From NCBI GenBank assembly GCA_963617965.1, contig CAVEQO010000032.1:1-26687 (forward strand): DNA of 26,687 nucleotides, read 5' to 3'. Position numbers and translations under genes: made by a program. This document shows, piece after piece, positions 14,837 through 23,600 of this stretch (the first letter of the stretch is position 1; the number at the start of each line of letters is the position of its first letter). Under the pieces are notes generated by a model. The model did not search any database, was not told the origin of the DNA, and worked only from the letters and a program-made list of their open reading frames with translations. The DNA comes from UBA6382 sp963617965. GTDB taxonomy: Bacteria > Bacteroidota > Bacteroidia > Bacteroidales > Bacteroidaceae.

Positions 14837-16372
14837 CTATTTTGCGTAGTTCACTGAGCGTATTTCGCGAATAACACAGACCTTGACCTGGCCCGGATAA
14901 GTCATGTCCGTCTGTATCTTGTTGGCAATGTCCTGCGACAATTGTGCGCACTGGGCATCATCGACCTTGTCAGCTCCGACAATGACGCGAAGTTCGCGTC
15001 CCGCCTGAATGGCATAAGTCTTTGTCACTCCGGGATAACTCATCGCAATGTTCTCAAGATCCTTCAGCCGCTTGATATAGGCCTCCACCACTTCACGCCG
15101 GGCACCCGGACGCGCGCCGCTGATCGCATCGCAGACCTGAACGATAGGCGCAATAAGCGATGTCATCTCGCATTCGTCATGGTGCGCCCTTATGGCATTG
15201 ACGATCTCAGGCTTTTCCTTGTACTCCTCGGCAATCTTGGCACCATACTCTGCATGTGACAGCTCCGTATCCTCGTCAGGCACCTTGCCTATGTCATGAA
15301 GCAATCCCGCCCTCTTCGCCTTGCGCGAGTTCAATCCGAGTTCCGCAGCCATCACACCAGCAAGATTGGCCGTTTCACGCGCATGCATCAAGAGGTTCTG
15401 CCCATAGGAAGAACGGTATTTCATCTTGCCCACAATACGGACCAGTTCCGGATGCAGGCCATGTATGCCAAGGTCAATGGCCGTACGCTTGCCCGTTTCC
15501 AGCACCTCCTCGTTGACCTGCTTTTTCACCTTGGCAACGACTTCCTCTATGCGGGCAGGGTGTATACGTCCGTCGGCGATGAGCTGGTGGAGCGCAAGCC
15601 TGCATATCTCACGTCTGACAGGGTCAAACGCAGAGATCACGATGGCTTCCGGGGTGTCGTCGACAACGATCTCCACCCCTGTGGCAGCCTCCAGAGCCCG
15701 GATATTGCGTCCTTCACGGCCAATGATGCGTCCCTTGACCTCATCGTTGTCTATGTGGAAGACCGTGACGGAATTTTCTATTGCCGTTTCCGTAGCCACC
15801 CTCTGTATTGTCTGTATGACAATCTTCTTGGCCTCCTTGTTTGCAGTCATTTTGGCCTCGTCCATGATTTCGTTTATATAGCTCTGGGCCGAAGTCCTTG
15901 CCTCGTCTTTCAACGACGTTATCAGGCGTTCCTTGGCCTCTTGGGCCGACAGACCGCTGATTGTCTCGAGTTTTTCGCGTTCCTGCGCCTCGAGCCTGTC
16001 AAGTTCCTGCTCCTTGCGCTGCAGTGCCTGGACCTGATTGTCGAGTGAAGCCTGCTGCCTGTCTATTTCGGCTTTACGGCGTGAAACAGCATCCTGACGC
16101 TGGTTGATGCTGATTTCGCGCTGTTTCAGTTTGTTTTCCACCTGCAGCAGCGACTGGTTCTTCTGCTGCACTTCCTTGTCAAGCTGAGCCTTGCGGTTCA
16201 CGAACTCCTCTTTCAGTTCAAGGCGTTTCTTGTCCTTGATATTCCTGGCCTCTCTCTCGGCCTGCGCCGTCATCTTGTTGTATTGGGCTTTCATGACGTA
16301 GCGGAACATGGCATAGCCCGCCAGTCCCCCTGCGATCAATGCGCCGACAGCTGATATTATCGTTATCTCCAT
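14837..16372 (-). CDS. rny: Ribonuclease Y
   Basis: A 511-residue membrane-bound endoribonuclease that starts mRNA decay. An N-terminal membrane helix (about residues 5-25, ISAVGALIAGGLAGYAMFRYV) is followed by a long charged coiled coil (about 30-200). Next come a KH domain with the GRIIGREGRNIRALEAATGVE loop (about 213-235) and an HD metal-phosphohydrolase domain with LLHDIGKV (about 354-361) and a downstream RAHHDE. The length is normal for the family. It is the last gene of a four-gene minus-strand run beginning at 17737 and lies directly after zapA. Confidence 0.97.
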   Translation of the reverse strand: MEITIISAVGALIAGGLAGYAMFRYVMKAQYNKMTAQAEREARNIKDKKRLELKEEFVNRKAQLDKEVQQKNQSLLQVENKLKQREISINQRQDAVSRRKAEIDRQQASLDNQVQALQRKEQELDRLEAQEREKLETISGLSAQEAKERLITSLKDEARTSAQSYINEIMDEAKMTANKEAKKIVIQTIQRVATETAIENSVTVFHIDNDEVKGRIIGREGRNIRALEAATGVEIVVDDTPEAIVISAFDPVRREICRLALHQLIADGRIHPARIEEVVAKVKKQVNEEVLETGKRTAIDLGIHGLHPELVRIVGKMKYRSSYGQNLLMHARETANLAGVMAAELGLNSRKAKRAGLLHDIGKVPDEDTELSHAEYGAKIAEEYKEKPEIVNAIRAHHDECEMTSLIAPIVQVCDAISGARPGARREVVEAYIKRLKDLENIAMSYPGVTKTYAIQAGRELRVIVGADKVDDAQCAQLSQDIANKIQTDMTYPGQVKVCVIREIRSVNYAK

Positions 16373-16461
16373 ATTTTTTTGATTTTAATGATTTCCGAAT
16401 GCATGATAATGTTGTTTGAAATTATTTACGTACTGAAATTATGTTGCGAATCCGTTTCCCG

Positions 16462-16749
16462 TCAGCCCAGACAGCCGTCTATCCTGTCAACCAAAGTCCG
16501 GAGGCTGTCATCGACATCAAACTCCGCCACAAGCGCCACCGCAAGGTCAAGCATCACCATGGCGTGATAGTCCTGCTTGTCTTCGGCGTAAAAGGACGAG
16601 GTATACCGATCCAATTTCTGCTGTATCAATTTGGCCGCCCTGCGGTATACCGCTTCATTATCGCGGTTCACGGTAACAGGATACATCTTGTTCGCAATGC
16701 CAAGCTGTATCGTAAACCTGTCCGTTTCGCCTTTGTTTCTGTTTTCCAT
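16462..16749 (-). CDS. zapA: Cell division protein ZapA
   Basis: A 95-residue protein that crosslinks FtsZ filaments in the Z ring. It has the compact N-terminal ZapA domain (FTIQLGIANKMYPVTVNRDNEAVYRRAAKLIQQKLDRY) and a C-terminal helix for dimerisation (DYHAMVMLDLAVALVAEFD). The start at 16749 gives MENRNKGE; an upstream in-frame ATG at 16773 lacks support. It is flanked by a coiled-coil gene (60 bases upstream) and rny (89 bases downstream). Confidence 0.9.
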   Translation of the reverse strand: MENRNKGETDRFTIQLGIANKMYPVTVNRDNEAVYRRAAKLIQQKLDRYTSSFYAEDKQDYHAMVMLDLAVALVAEFDVDDSLRTLVDRIDGCLG

Positions 16750-16809
16750 ACCAGTATAAAATAGCACACACAAGCCTCCGGGCTTGCCACGTGGACGAGA
16801 AGACCGCCC

Positions 16810-17076
16810 CTATTTCTCCACGACAAGCAGCGATATGCAGGAGTCTATCTGCCTTATCAGCCGCGACAGGCTGAGTTTTGCCTGACGGATATCCCTCTCG
16901 CCAAGGGCGATGGTCTTGGCCGTCTTCATAGTTTCAAGCTGCCGCTTCAACAGTGCGTTCTCCTCCATCAGGGCATCCGCCATCTGCTGCCGCTTCTTCA
17001 GCTCCTCATGACGCCGCACCAACATGTCAAGCTTCACATTGAGCTGCTGCAAGAGTTCTTCTCTACGTGTAGGCAT
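16810..17076 (-). CDS. Small coiled-coil protein upstream of zapA
   Basis: An 88-residue, almost entirely helical protein with heptad-like spacing from about residue 5 to 55 (LLQQLNVKLDMLVRRHEELKKR, MEENALLKRQLETMK) and a leucine-rich C-terminal helix (LSRLIRQIDSCISLL). There is no signal peptide or membrane segment. Size, coiled coil and position next to zapA suggest a ZapB-like division partner, but sequence similarity to ZapB is not evident to me. It starts 22 bases after the 212-residue gene. Confidence 0.8.
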   Translation of the reverse strand: MPTRREELLQQLNVKLDMLVRRHEELKKRQQMADALMEENALLKRQLETMKTAKTIALGERDIRQAKLSLSRLIRQIDSCISLLVVEK

Positions 17077-17098
17077 AATACCGTGCGCTTGTTGAAAT

Positions 17099-17737
17099 TC
17101 ATTTGCCGCCGCTCTCCGCAGCCTTGTTGCGCGGTTCCTTCTTGGCCAACAGGATAATGTGGTAGGCGTACTCCGTCATCCATTTTTGGGAATATCCAAG
17201 CCTCTGCCGGGCGGTGCGAACGGAAAACGTGGCCTTTCTTACGGCATTATCCCTGAACTTGTCTTTGGTGAAGATGTCATTGACACCTTTTTCCACAATG
17301 CCGCGCAGGGCTTTCCTGAAGAACGAGGGCATTCTCAGACGGAGCTGCAGCGTACTCGACAGAACCGTCAGCAGATCCTGGCTGAAACTCTGGAACAGCA
17401 GGAAATAGCTGTTCACCTGGTTGATGTTGCGACAGTTTGACTTTATGCTGGAGTCTATTTCGGCAAAAAAACTTTCGTCCATCCCATAGATGTCCTCCAA
17501 CATCTTTTTGCAGCGGTTTTTCTCACCAAGTCCGAGCCTGTTGTTTACGGTCGCAACATGCAGGGAACTTTTGAACATACGCAAGTCCGGCAACATGGCA
17601 AGGTTGGTGATGCCCAGTCTGGAAGCCATCACCGCCTGACAGTATACCCTTATCAGCGACATGAAATCCTCCATGCCGCCTATGACATACTCTTTGCCGC
17701 CGGCTTTTTTTCTGAATATCTTTGATAATATACCCAT
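17099..17737 (-). CDS. Conserved-looking hypothetical protein, first gene of the zapA-rny run
   Basis: A 212-residue soluble basic protein; I do not recognise a family. It opens with MGILSKIFRKKAGGKEY, an amphipathic basic start that could touch the membrane, and is otherwise predicted helical with many Phe/Leu/Arg residues (SYFLLFQSFSQDLLTVLSS, RMPSFFRKALRGIVEKGV). No catalytic motif or cysteine cluster is visible. It is led by its own promoter and precedes a coiled-coil protein, ZapA and RNase Y, so a role in division or envelope-associated RNA turnover is the contextual guess. Confidence 0.85.
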   Translation of the reverse strand: MGILSKIFRKKAGGKEYVIGGMEDFMSLIRVYCQAVMASRLGITNLAMLPDLRMFKSSLHVATVNNRLGLGEKNRCKKMLEDIYGMDESFFAEIDSSIKSNCRNINQVNSYFLLFQSFSQDLLTVLSSTLQLRLRMPSFFRKALRGIVEKGVNDIFTKDKFRDNAVRKATFSVRTARQRLGYSQKWMTEYAYHIILLAKKEPRNKAAESGGK

Positions 17738-17770
17738 TACTCTTTATCTGAAAAACAATCCATATTCATT

Positions 17771-17802
17771 GCAAAGATAGCCAATTTTGCTTAAAGAGTC
17801 AA
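17771..17802 (-). promoter_or_regulatory. Promoter of the 212-aa gene / zapA / rny operon
   Basis: On the minus strand TTGAC (complement of 17798-17802) and TATCTTTGC (complement of 17771-17779) are separated by about 20 bases, a strong match to the consensus. Transcription would start near 17764, 27 bases before the first start codon. Confidence 0.8.
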
Positions 17803-17843
17803 TAAGCGGAAGTGTTTTTTCCCACCATTACCCCCCTTTTTAT

Positions 17844-17852
17844 TAACTTTGC
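17844..17852 (+). promoter_or_regulatory. Promoter -7 box of the MlaE/MlaF-type transporter
   Basis: TAACTTTGC fits the -7 consensus and lies 25 bases before the permease ATG at 17878. No TTG is seen at the usual -33 position; that region is T- and C-rich (C6 followed by T5 at 17831-17841). It is divergent from the zapA-rny promoter 40 bases away, so one regulator could affect both. Confidence 0.65.
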
Positions 17853-17877
17853 ACAAACCAACATACAGGCAGACAAA

Positions 17878-18624
17878 ATGCACGTGATCAGATTTCTTCA
17901 GGCCTTGGGGCGGTATTGCATTCTCATGTCAAGGACTTTCCAGCGTCCCGAGCGTCTCAAAATGTTTTTCCGCAAATACTTTCAGGAGATCCTGTCGCTG
18001 GGCATTGACTCCATAGGAATCGTGCTTCTCATTTCGCTGTTCATAGGAGCGGTCATCTGCATCCAGATAAAGATAAACATCCAAAGCGCATGGATGCCCG
18101 TGTGGGTCAGCGGGTTCACGACCCGTGAAATAATGCTGTTGGAATTCTCGTCCTCGATAATGTGTCTCATCCTGTCCGGGAAAGTGGGGTCAAACATCGC
18201 ATCGGAATTGGGCACCATGAGGGTGACGCAGCAAATAGATGCCATAGACATAATGGGCATAAATTCCGCCTCATTCCTCATCTTGCCGAAAATCACGGCA
18301 CTGATTACCGCCATTCCCGTGCTGGTCATATTCAGTGTAGGGGCAGGAATAACGGGAGCATACCTTACGGCCTATATCGGGCATATCATCACGCCGTCTG
18401 AGTTGACTCTGGGACTTCAGCACGGCTTCCGGCAGTGGTATTTCTGGATGGGAGTGATAAAGTCGCTGTTCTTCGCTTTCATCATCTCGAGCGTTTCGTC
18501 TTATTTCGGATATACGGTGAAAGGCGGTTCCGTGGAGGTGGGCAAGGCAAGCACGAACGCCGTTGTGACCAGTTCCGTACTCATATTGTTTTCAGACATG
18601 TTCCTGACGCAAATCCTTTCTTAG
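17878..18624 (+). CDS. MlaE-family ABC transporter permease
   Basis: A 248-residue inner-membrane protein of the MlaE type, which moves phospholipids or similar lipids between the membranes. It has the interfacial N-terminal helix, several membrane helices, and the family signature GKVGSNIASELGTMRVTQQIDAIDIMG (about residues 102-128). The start at 17878 follows from the promoter at 17844; a longer open frame from 17812 would begin upstream of the transcription start. Its ATPase partner begins three bases after its stop. No MlaD (MCE) gene is adjacent. Confidence 0.92.
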   Translation: MHVIRFLQALGRYCILMSRTFQRPERLKMFFRKYFQEILSLGIDSIGIVLLISLFIGAVICIQIKINIQSAWMPVWVSGFTTREIMLLEFSSSIMCLILSGKVGSNIASELGTMRVTQQIDAIDIMGINSASFLILPKITALITAIPVLVIFSVGAGITGAYLTAYIGHIITPSELTLGLQHGFRQWYFWMGVIKSLFFAFIISSVSSYFGYTVKGGSVEVGKASTNAVVTSSVLILFSDMFLTQILS

Positions 18625-18627
18625 GCC

Positions 18628-19404
18628 ATGATAACAGTAAAGAAACTGAACAAGTCGTTTGACGGCAAGCATATCCTCCGCGACATTGACGTGACCTTCC
18701 ACGGCGGCAAGACGAACCTCATCATAGGCCAGAGCGGTTCGGGCAAGACTGTGCTCATGAACTGTCTGGTAGGTCTCTATGCGCCCTCTTCCGGACAGAT
18801 ATTCTACGACAGCAGAGACATCACCGCCATGAGCAAACGGGAACAGACCCTGATACGGCGCGAAGTAGGAATGCTGTTTCAAGGCTCCGCCCTCTTTGAC
18901 TCCCTCACGGTACTGGAAAACGTCCTTTTCCCTCTGGACATGTTTTCCGGCATGAACTACAAGGAAAGGAAAAAACGCGCCCTCTTCTGTCTGGACAGAG
19001 TCAATCTGCTTGACGCGCAGGACAAGCATCCCAACGAAATCAGCGGCGGAATGCAGAAAAGGGCAGCCATAGCAAGGGCCATCTCAATGAATCCCAAATA
19101 CCTCTTCTGTGACGAGCCCAACTCCGGGCTTGACCCCAAAACCTCGCTGGTCATAGACAAGCTCATAAACGAGATCACCCACGAAAACGGCATCACTACC
19201 GTTGTCAACACCCACGACATGAACTCCGTTCTGGGAATAGGGGAAAACATCCTGTACATAAACAAGGGGCGCAAAGAATGGCAGGGCACCAACAAGGACG
19301 TGCTCACGTCAGACAATCAGACGCTTAACGACTTCATCTTCGCATCGGACTTCAGCAAGCAGCTACGCCAGGACATCGTGGAACACATGACCATGAAGCC
19401 ATGA
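18628..19404 (+). CDS. MlaF-type ABC transporter ATP-binding protein
   Basis: A 258-residue ATPase partner of the MlaE-type permease. Motifs are Walker A GQSGSGKT (about 34-41), a Q-loop LFQGSALFDSLTVLENV, the signature ISGGMQKRAAIARA (about 138), Walker B YLFCDEPNSGLDP (about 158) and a switch His in NTHDMNS. The signature SGGMQKR and the FQGSALFDS segment are typical of MlaF. It is translationally close to the permease (three-base gap). Confidence 0.93.
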   Translation: MITVKKLNKSFDGKHILRDIDVTFHGGKTNLIIGQSGSGKTVLMNCLVGLYAPSSGQIFYDSRDITAMSKREQTLIRREVGMLFQGSALFDSLTVLENVLFPLDMFSGMNYKERKKRALFCLDRVNLLDAQDKHPNEISGGMQKRAAIARAISMNPKYLFCDEPNSGLDPKTSLVIDKLINEITHENGITTVVNTHDMNSVLGIGENILYINKGRKEWQGTNKDVLTSDNQTLNDFIFASDFSKQLRQDIVEHMTMKP

Positions 19405-19482
19405 TAGACCGGCGGTCTCACGCAAAGCGGACCGCACCCCACCCCGCTACCGGCCAAAACAACACTACAGACACTTTTTGAA

Positions 19483-19905
19483 ATGAAAACTTTCAGCAAT
19501 GCATTGATTGTTGTGGCGGTTATTGTTGCCGCCACAAACCTTGTTTCCGCACAGACGCAAAAGGACAAGGAAATTTTCGACTACGTTTCCAAAAGACTTG
19601 TCCTCCCAAAAGAAACAAAGAACAGGTTGCGCCCGGTCTTTTTCTCGTATCGCAAGGAACTACGTGCGGCCAAAGACATATATGACAACCTGAAAGAAAA
19701 AAACATCACGGCTATAAGGAAGAACAAGCTCTCCCCCAGTCTGGCGACAGAACTGAACAACGCCAGATGGACGGCAGACACAAAAGTCGTGGAGACAAGA
19801 ATGAAATACAGCCGGAAATTTGCGGCCATGTTGTCGCCGCAACAGGTTTATTACCTGTTTTCCTACGCCAACGATTCAAAGGAAAAGCGCGAAGGCAAAA
19901 AATAG
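19483..19905 (+). CDS. Small secreted helical protein after the lipid transporter
   Basis: A 140-residue protein with a Sec signal peptide (residues 1-23, ending LVSA before Gln-Thr). The mature part is charged and helical. It carries the pattern VLPKETKNRLRPVFFSYRKELRAAKD and later MKYSRKFAAMLSPQQVYYLFSY, which recalls Spy/CpxP-like periplasmic proteins, where a helical bundle includes LTxxQ-like segments (here L-S-P-Q-Q). The likeness is weak and the name tentative. It lies 78 bases after the MlaF-type gene on the same strand. It is too small to be an MCE protein. Confidence 0.82.
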   Translation: MKTFSNALIVVAVIVAATNLVSAQTQKDKEIFDYVSKRLVLPKETKNRLRPVFFSYRKELRAAKDIYDNLKEKNITAIRKNKLSPSLATELNNARWTADTKVVETRMKYSRKFAAMLSPQQVYYLFSYANDSKEKREGKK

Positions 19906-20035
19906 GGTTGCCAACAAGCATGATATAGATTATCTGTTGCAATACCCCTTAAACTCTTTCCTTGCCATGGCAATACCATTGGACGCGCTGGTGTCAAGTC
20001 CATAGACAAAAGGAGTGGGCAGCAATAAATAAAAA

Positions 20036-20071
20036 CAAAAATTCCCACAAACAACTTTGCAGGAATTTTTG
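20036..20071 (-). terminator. Terminator of the giant-protein/lipoprotein operon
   Basis: CAAAAATTCC (20036-20045) pairs with GGAATTTTTG (20062-20071) across a 16-base loop. Read on the minus strand the stem is followed by T-rich sequence, fitting an intrinsic terminator for the lipoprotein transcript. The loop contains CAACTTTGC on the plus strand, one base from a -7 box. Confidence 0.7.
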
Positions 20072-20128
20072 TGATAAGTGGAATGGAGTATTCGATTGTT
20101 CTTCTGAGTCTTACCTGACAGCGGTCAT

Positions 20129-20611
20129 TCACTTCCACTCTGGGCTGAATGGCAATTCCAGAGTACCGAGTGATCTGTCAAGCTCCATGGTCATGTCTGT
20201 AGAGACAAAGTAACCTTTGAGCACAGACGAATAATATCGTATGCAGAATGTAACGGACGAGTCCGCTTCGCTCTGTAACTTCGCCACGCTAAGATAGAAC
20301 TTGCCGTCAACGGGATTGGCAGCACTACGGCATTGACCATCTACAAACACGGCCGCGATGTCGTCGGGCTGCGCGATATCGTCGGCAAAGTCAGCTTCAA
20401 AAGCGAATATTATCGTCTCGCTGCCCTGTGGCATGAATTGCGATGTGGGGATTGCCTGAGCCTGAGCTATCCACGCCGGGACAGTGTCAACGCTCGTAAA
20501 CATCTTTCCACCGAAGGGCTTCTCTGAATCCTCATTGTTGTCTGAGGAAGAACATGATGCCAGCAGCACAAGTACTGCTGACATCATGAAGAATATGTAT
20601 TTCTGTTTCAT
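20129..20611 (-). CDS. Small lipoprotein sharing a module with the giant surface protein
   Basis: A 160-residue lipoprotein. The signal peptide ends in Leu-Ala-Ser-Cys, with Cys20 as the lipidation site. It is followed by an acidic Ser/Asp/Asn/Glu stretch that resembles the export signals which place Bacteroidetes lipoproteins on the cell surface. The mature domain contains DDIAAVFVDGQC and then FYLSVAKL and FCIRYYSSVLKGYFV. This closely follows the module DIVAAFTPDGEC, VFLTIYGN, ISFRLWRSDRGYVVG in the giant protein next door. It starts 35 bases after the giant gene's stop, on the same strand, so they are very probably one transcript. Function is unknown; a surface partner of the giant protein is the contextual guess. 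Confidence 0.85.
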   Translation of the reverse strand: MKQKYIFFMMSAVLVLLASCSSSDNNEDSEKPFGGKMFTSVDTVPAWIAQAQAIPTSQFMPQGSETIIFAFEADFADDIAQPDDIAAVFVDGQCRSAANPVDGKFYLSVAKLQSEADSSVTFCIRYYSSVLKGYFVSTDMTMELDRSLGTLELPFSPEWK

Positions 20612-20646
20612 AACACGTAACTGTTTAAATGATACTGTTCCATTGG

Positions 20647-23600
20647 TTAGCCATTGGCTATCTTGAAGGTTTTCTTGCTGCCGTTAGACAGGCGCACATC
20701 GACAAGCTTCACTTCGCCACTTTTGGCCATCGGAATCTGATAAACATTCTGTCCTTTGACTACCTTCCGGACAGTCTCGTATTCCTTTTGGCCGCTCACA
20801 GCATAGCAACTAATGGTAACTTCCGTTTCTTCTGCACTCATTACAATAATGTCGGCTGAGGCAGGCATATTGCTGAGATTGACAGAAATGTTTTCAGTTT
20901 CGAGGGTAACTACATACGGGTTCTGTATTGTTCCCACTACGCCAGTTTCGGACATCGTCAACATGTTGACGCCTGTTGCCACTACATTGTCACCACGTAC
21001 CTGCGCCAGAGCAAGCGATGTACCCGGTTCGGCATTGGCAGTAAGGAAGTAGCGCGAAGAACCGTCTGCCAAGTCCACTTTCTCGGCTGTACCGGCTATG
21101 CTACCGTCATTGCAATAGGCAACGAGCTTGTCGTCGGGCTGAACATCAAAACAGTCGGCGTCGAATACTGCAATTACTGGCATGGCAGCGGCATATTCTG
21201 CCGAGAACGACTTGCAAAGGGCTCTGACAGTGCTGTTCTTTGCCGTGCCAAAGTCAATGGTGCAATCTGATGCCGCATTGCGCTTGATGAAGTAACCCAC
21301 ACCCGGCGAGAGAGTCTGCAACGGGCCTATCCAGCGATTGTTTTCGCTGAGCACGGCAAATTGGTCGAGGCTCTTGATTAAATCGCCCGCAGTACCCTTG
21401 TCTCCGAGACTATAGTCTGCCATAGCTTCTGCTATAGGCAAAGCCTCCGTGAGGACATACGGCAACGATGACCATGCGTTTCCCGCGAGCGTAATCACCT
21501 TGTCGTCTGCCGACAAAGTAGAGCCCGCCACGCGATATTGACCGGCTTTCTGCACATAAATCTGGTAGACATTGTTGATAGAGAGATTGCTGATACCGTC
21601 GCTCCATCTACTGCCGTCATACACAGAAAAGTCGTTAGCATACTTGATTCGGTCGTTAGCAGTGAATGCACTGAGATTTGCAAAGGATGTGTTGAGCGTG
21701 CCTGAAGCATCAGGCTTCACGTTGAGTGATACCCAGTTCCATCCCTGCTGCAGACGAAGGAGCTGTACTTGAGTGTCTTGAGTGACAAGGCGTACAGGAC
21801 TGACAATGCCACAAGTGCCGTTATTGACAAAGCGAACCTCCTCATCAGCGGCAAGACCTACCACATAGCCCCTGTCAGATCTCCACAAACGGAAACTAAT
21901 GGGCTGGTCGTAGAGTGAAGTGTTGCCGTAAATGGTGAGGAATACTCCAGAGCCGTTGTTTTCGTCAACAGTGACATACGACTTGCCTATGCATTCTCCA
22001 TCAGGAGTGAACGCAGCCACGATGTCGAGCGGATTGTAGTCTATTATCTCATTGTCGCCATCCTTCAAGTACACACGTCCGATGAAGCTCATCGATTCAT
22101 TGTACTTAGTGCGGTCTACATCCCAAGTCGGCTCCTCTGCGGTTACCACAGCCACGACTGAAAGAGGATCGCTCAATCCATTGCCGTCAGCGAGATTGAC
22201 TGTAGCCACATATATACCAGGATTCAGACTTTCCTTGACAGAGAATGTAATGTAGTCTTTCGCATTGCCGTCTATTACAGTCTGCGTGCTGCCCAATTCA
22301 AGCCATGAGGCATTTGTATCGAACGAGATATTCTGGCGACTGCCCCCGTTGTTTGAGTATTCTGCAAGGAGTACATCACCCTCACCGAATTCGAGGGCTG
22401 TAGCGAGTGTATTTTCTACCCAACGCACCTGATTGCAGTCAACAAGCATAGTCCATGTCTGAGGCACTGCCATCGGGTTACCATTGATATCCTTCACATC
22501 GCGCACAGAGAAGTATACCTGCTGCTTGTTGATATTCTTGAGCGGTGTAGTGAGGTATATATAGAGGTTGGTGCCATCAGAACTCCAGTCGAAATCGAGC
22601 TTCGAATATTGTTCTGCTGTACGCACAGGAGCCCAGTCAGCGTTGTTACCCGTAGCATTTTCATCTTCAAGCATACAAACGTCATCTGCGATGGCAGTGT
22701 TCGCTGACTCATTGTAAGGGCTGAACACTTCGGTAACAAGACCTTGGCTACTGATCACGGATCGTTCAAACGGCATGTATACAAGCAAACCGGGTTCGGT
22801 GCCAAGTGGAGCGACATTGGCAGTCACTGCCAGTACATCTGCCGACAAGGCACTGTTCCAAAGCTGCAACTGGTCGATACGTCCCTTCATGTTGGCATCG
22901 CCAAATGCGACATAATCGGAGGCTATACCATTTACCATGTCGCCAGACTCATACATCACCATATTGTCGTCCAGATAAACGGTGGCAATGTTGCTTGAGC
23001 GGTTGACGGTAAGAGCGAAGTGATGCCATTGTGAGTCATCATGCTTTGTCTGCAGGGTGAAGTCGTTGAGACCTGACTTGAACACAAGAGAATCGTTCTT
23101 CAATTCCAGACGCATGAAGCGTTGTGCAGGATCGTCATTACGCTGCTTGCCTGACGAGAAGACAGAAACAGAGTCAACACGCTCCTGCACCTTATACCAG
23201 AATGAAAGAGTATAGTCGGATGTGTTGTTGCGACCCATATAGGAAGGATTGATTTCCTCTGCCTTGTTGTCGATTACAAGAGAATGGTTCTGACGTGTAC
23301 TCCACTGAGTGGCATTAAGTTCGAGAGATGCTCCACTGACGGTCTCTTCGGCTGTGGTGCCAGTCACTTGTGTGAGAGGCCAATGACTCACCATCTTGTG
23401 GCTATAGCCATCAGCACGACGCTGATTGAACTTGCTTACCTCCTCGGCTGAAAGAGCTGTGCTCCAAAGACGCACCTCAAGCATACGGCCGGCAAAGAGA
23501 GTATTGCTGCGATTGGCAGCAGCTGGGGCATCAGAGCCGAGATAAACATAATCGTTCACAGTGTAGTCATCGGGCAACTGATAGGAAATCACATCATTGT

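Noticed and set aside
16373..16461. 6S RNA next to zapA, as in gammaproteobacteria
   Set aside because: The gap is only 89 bases, too short, and no extended hairpin with a central bubble is visible.
17812..17877. Longer start for the MlaE-type permease
   Set aside because: It would begin upstream of the predicted transcription start; the -7 box lies inside this stretch.
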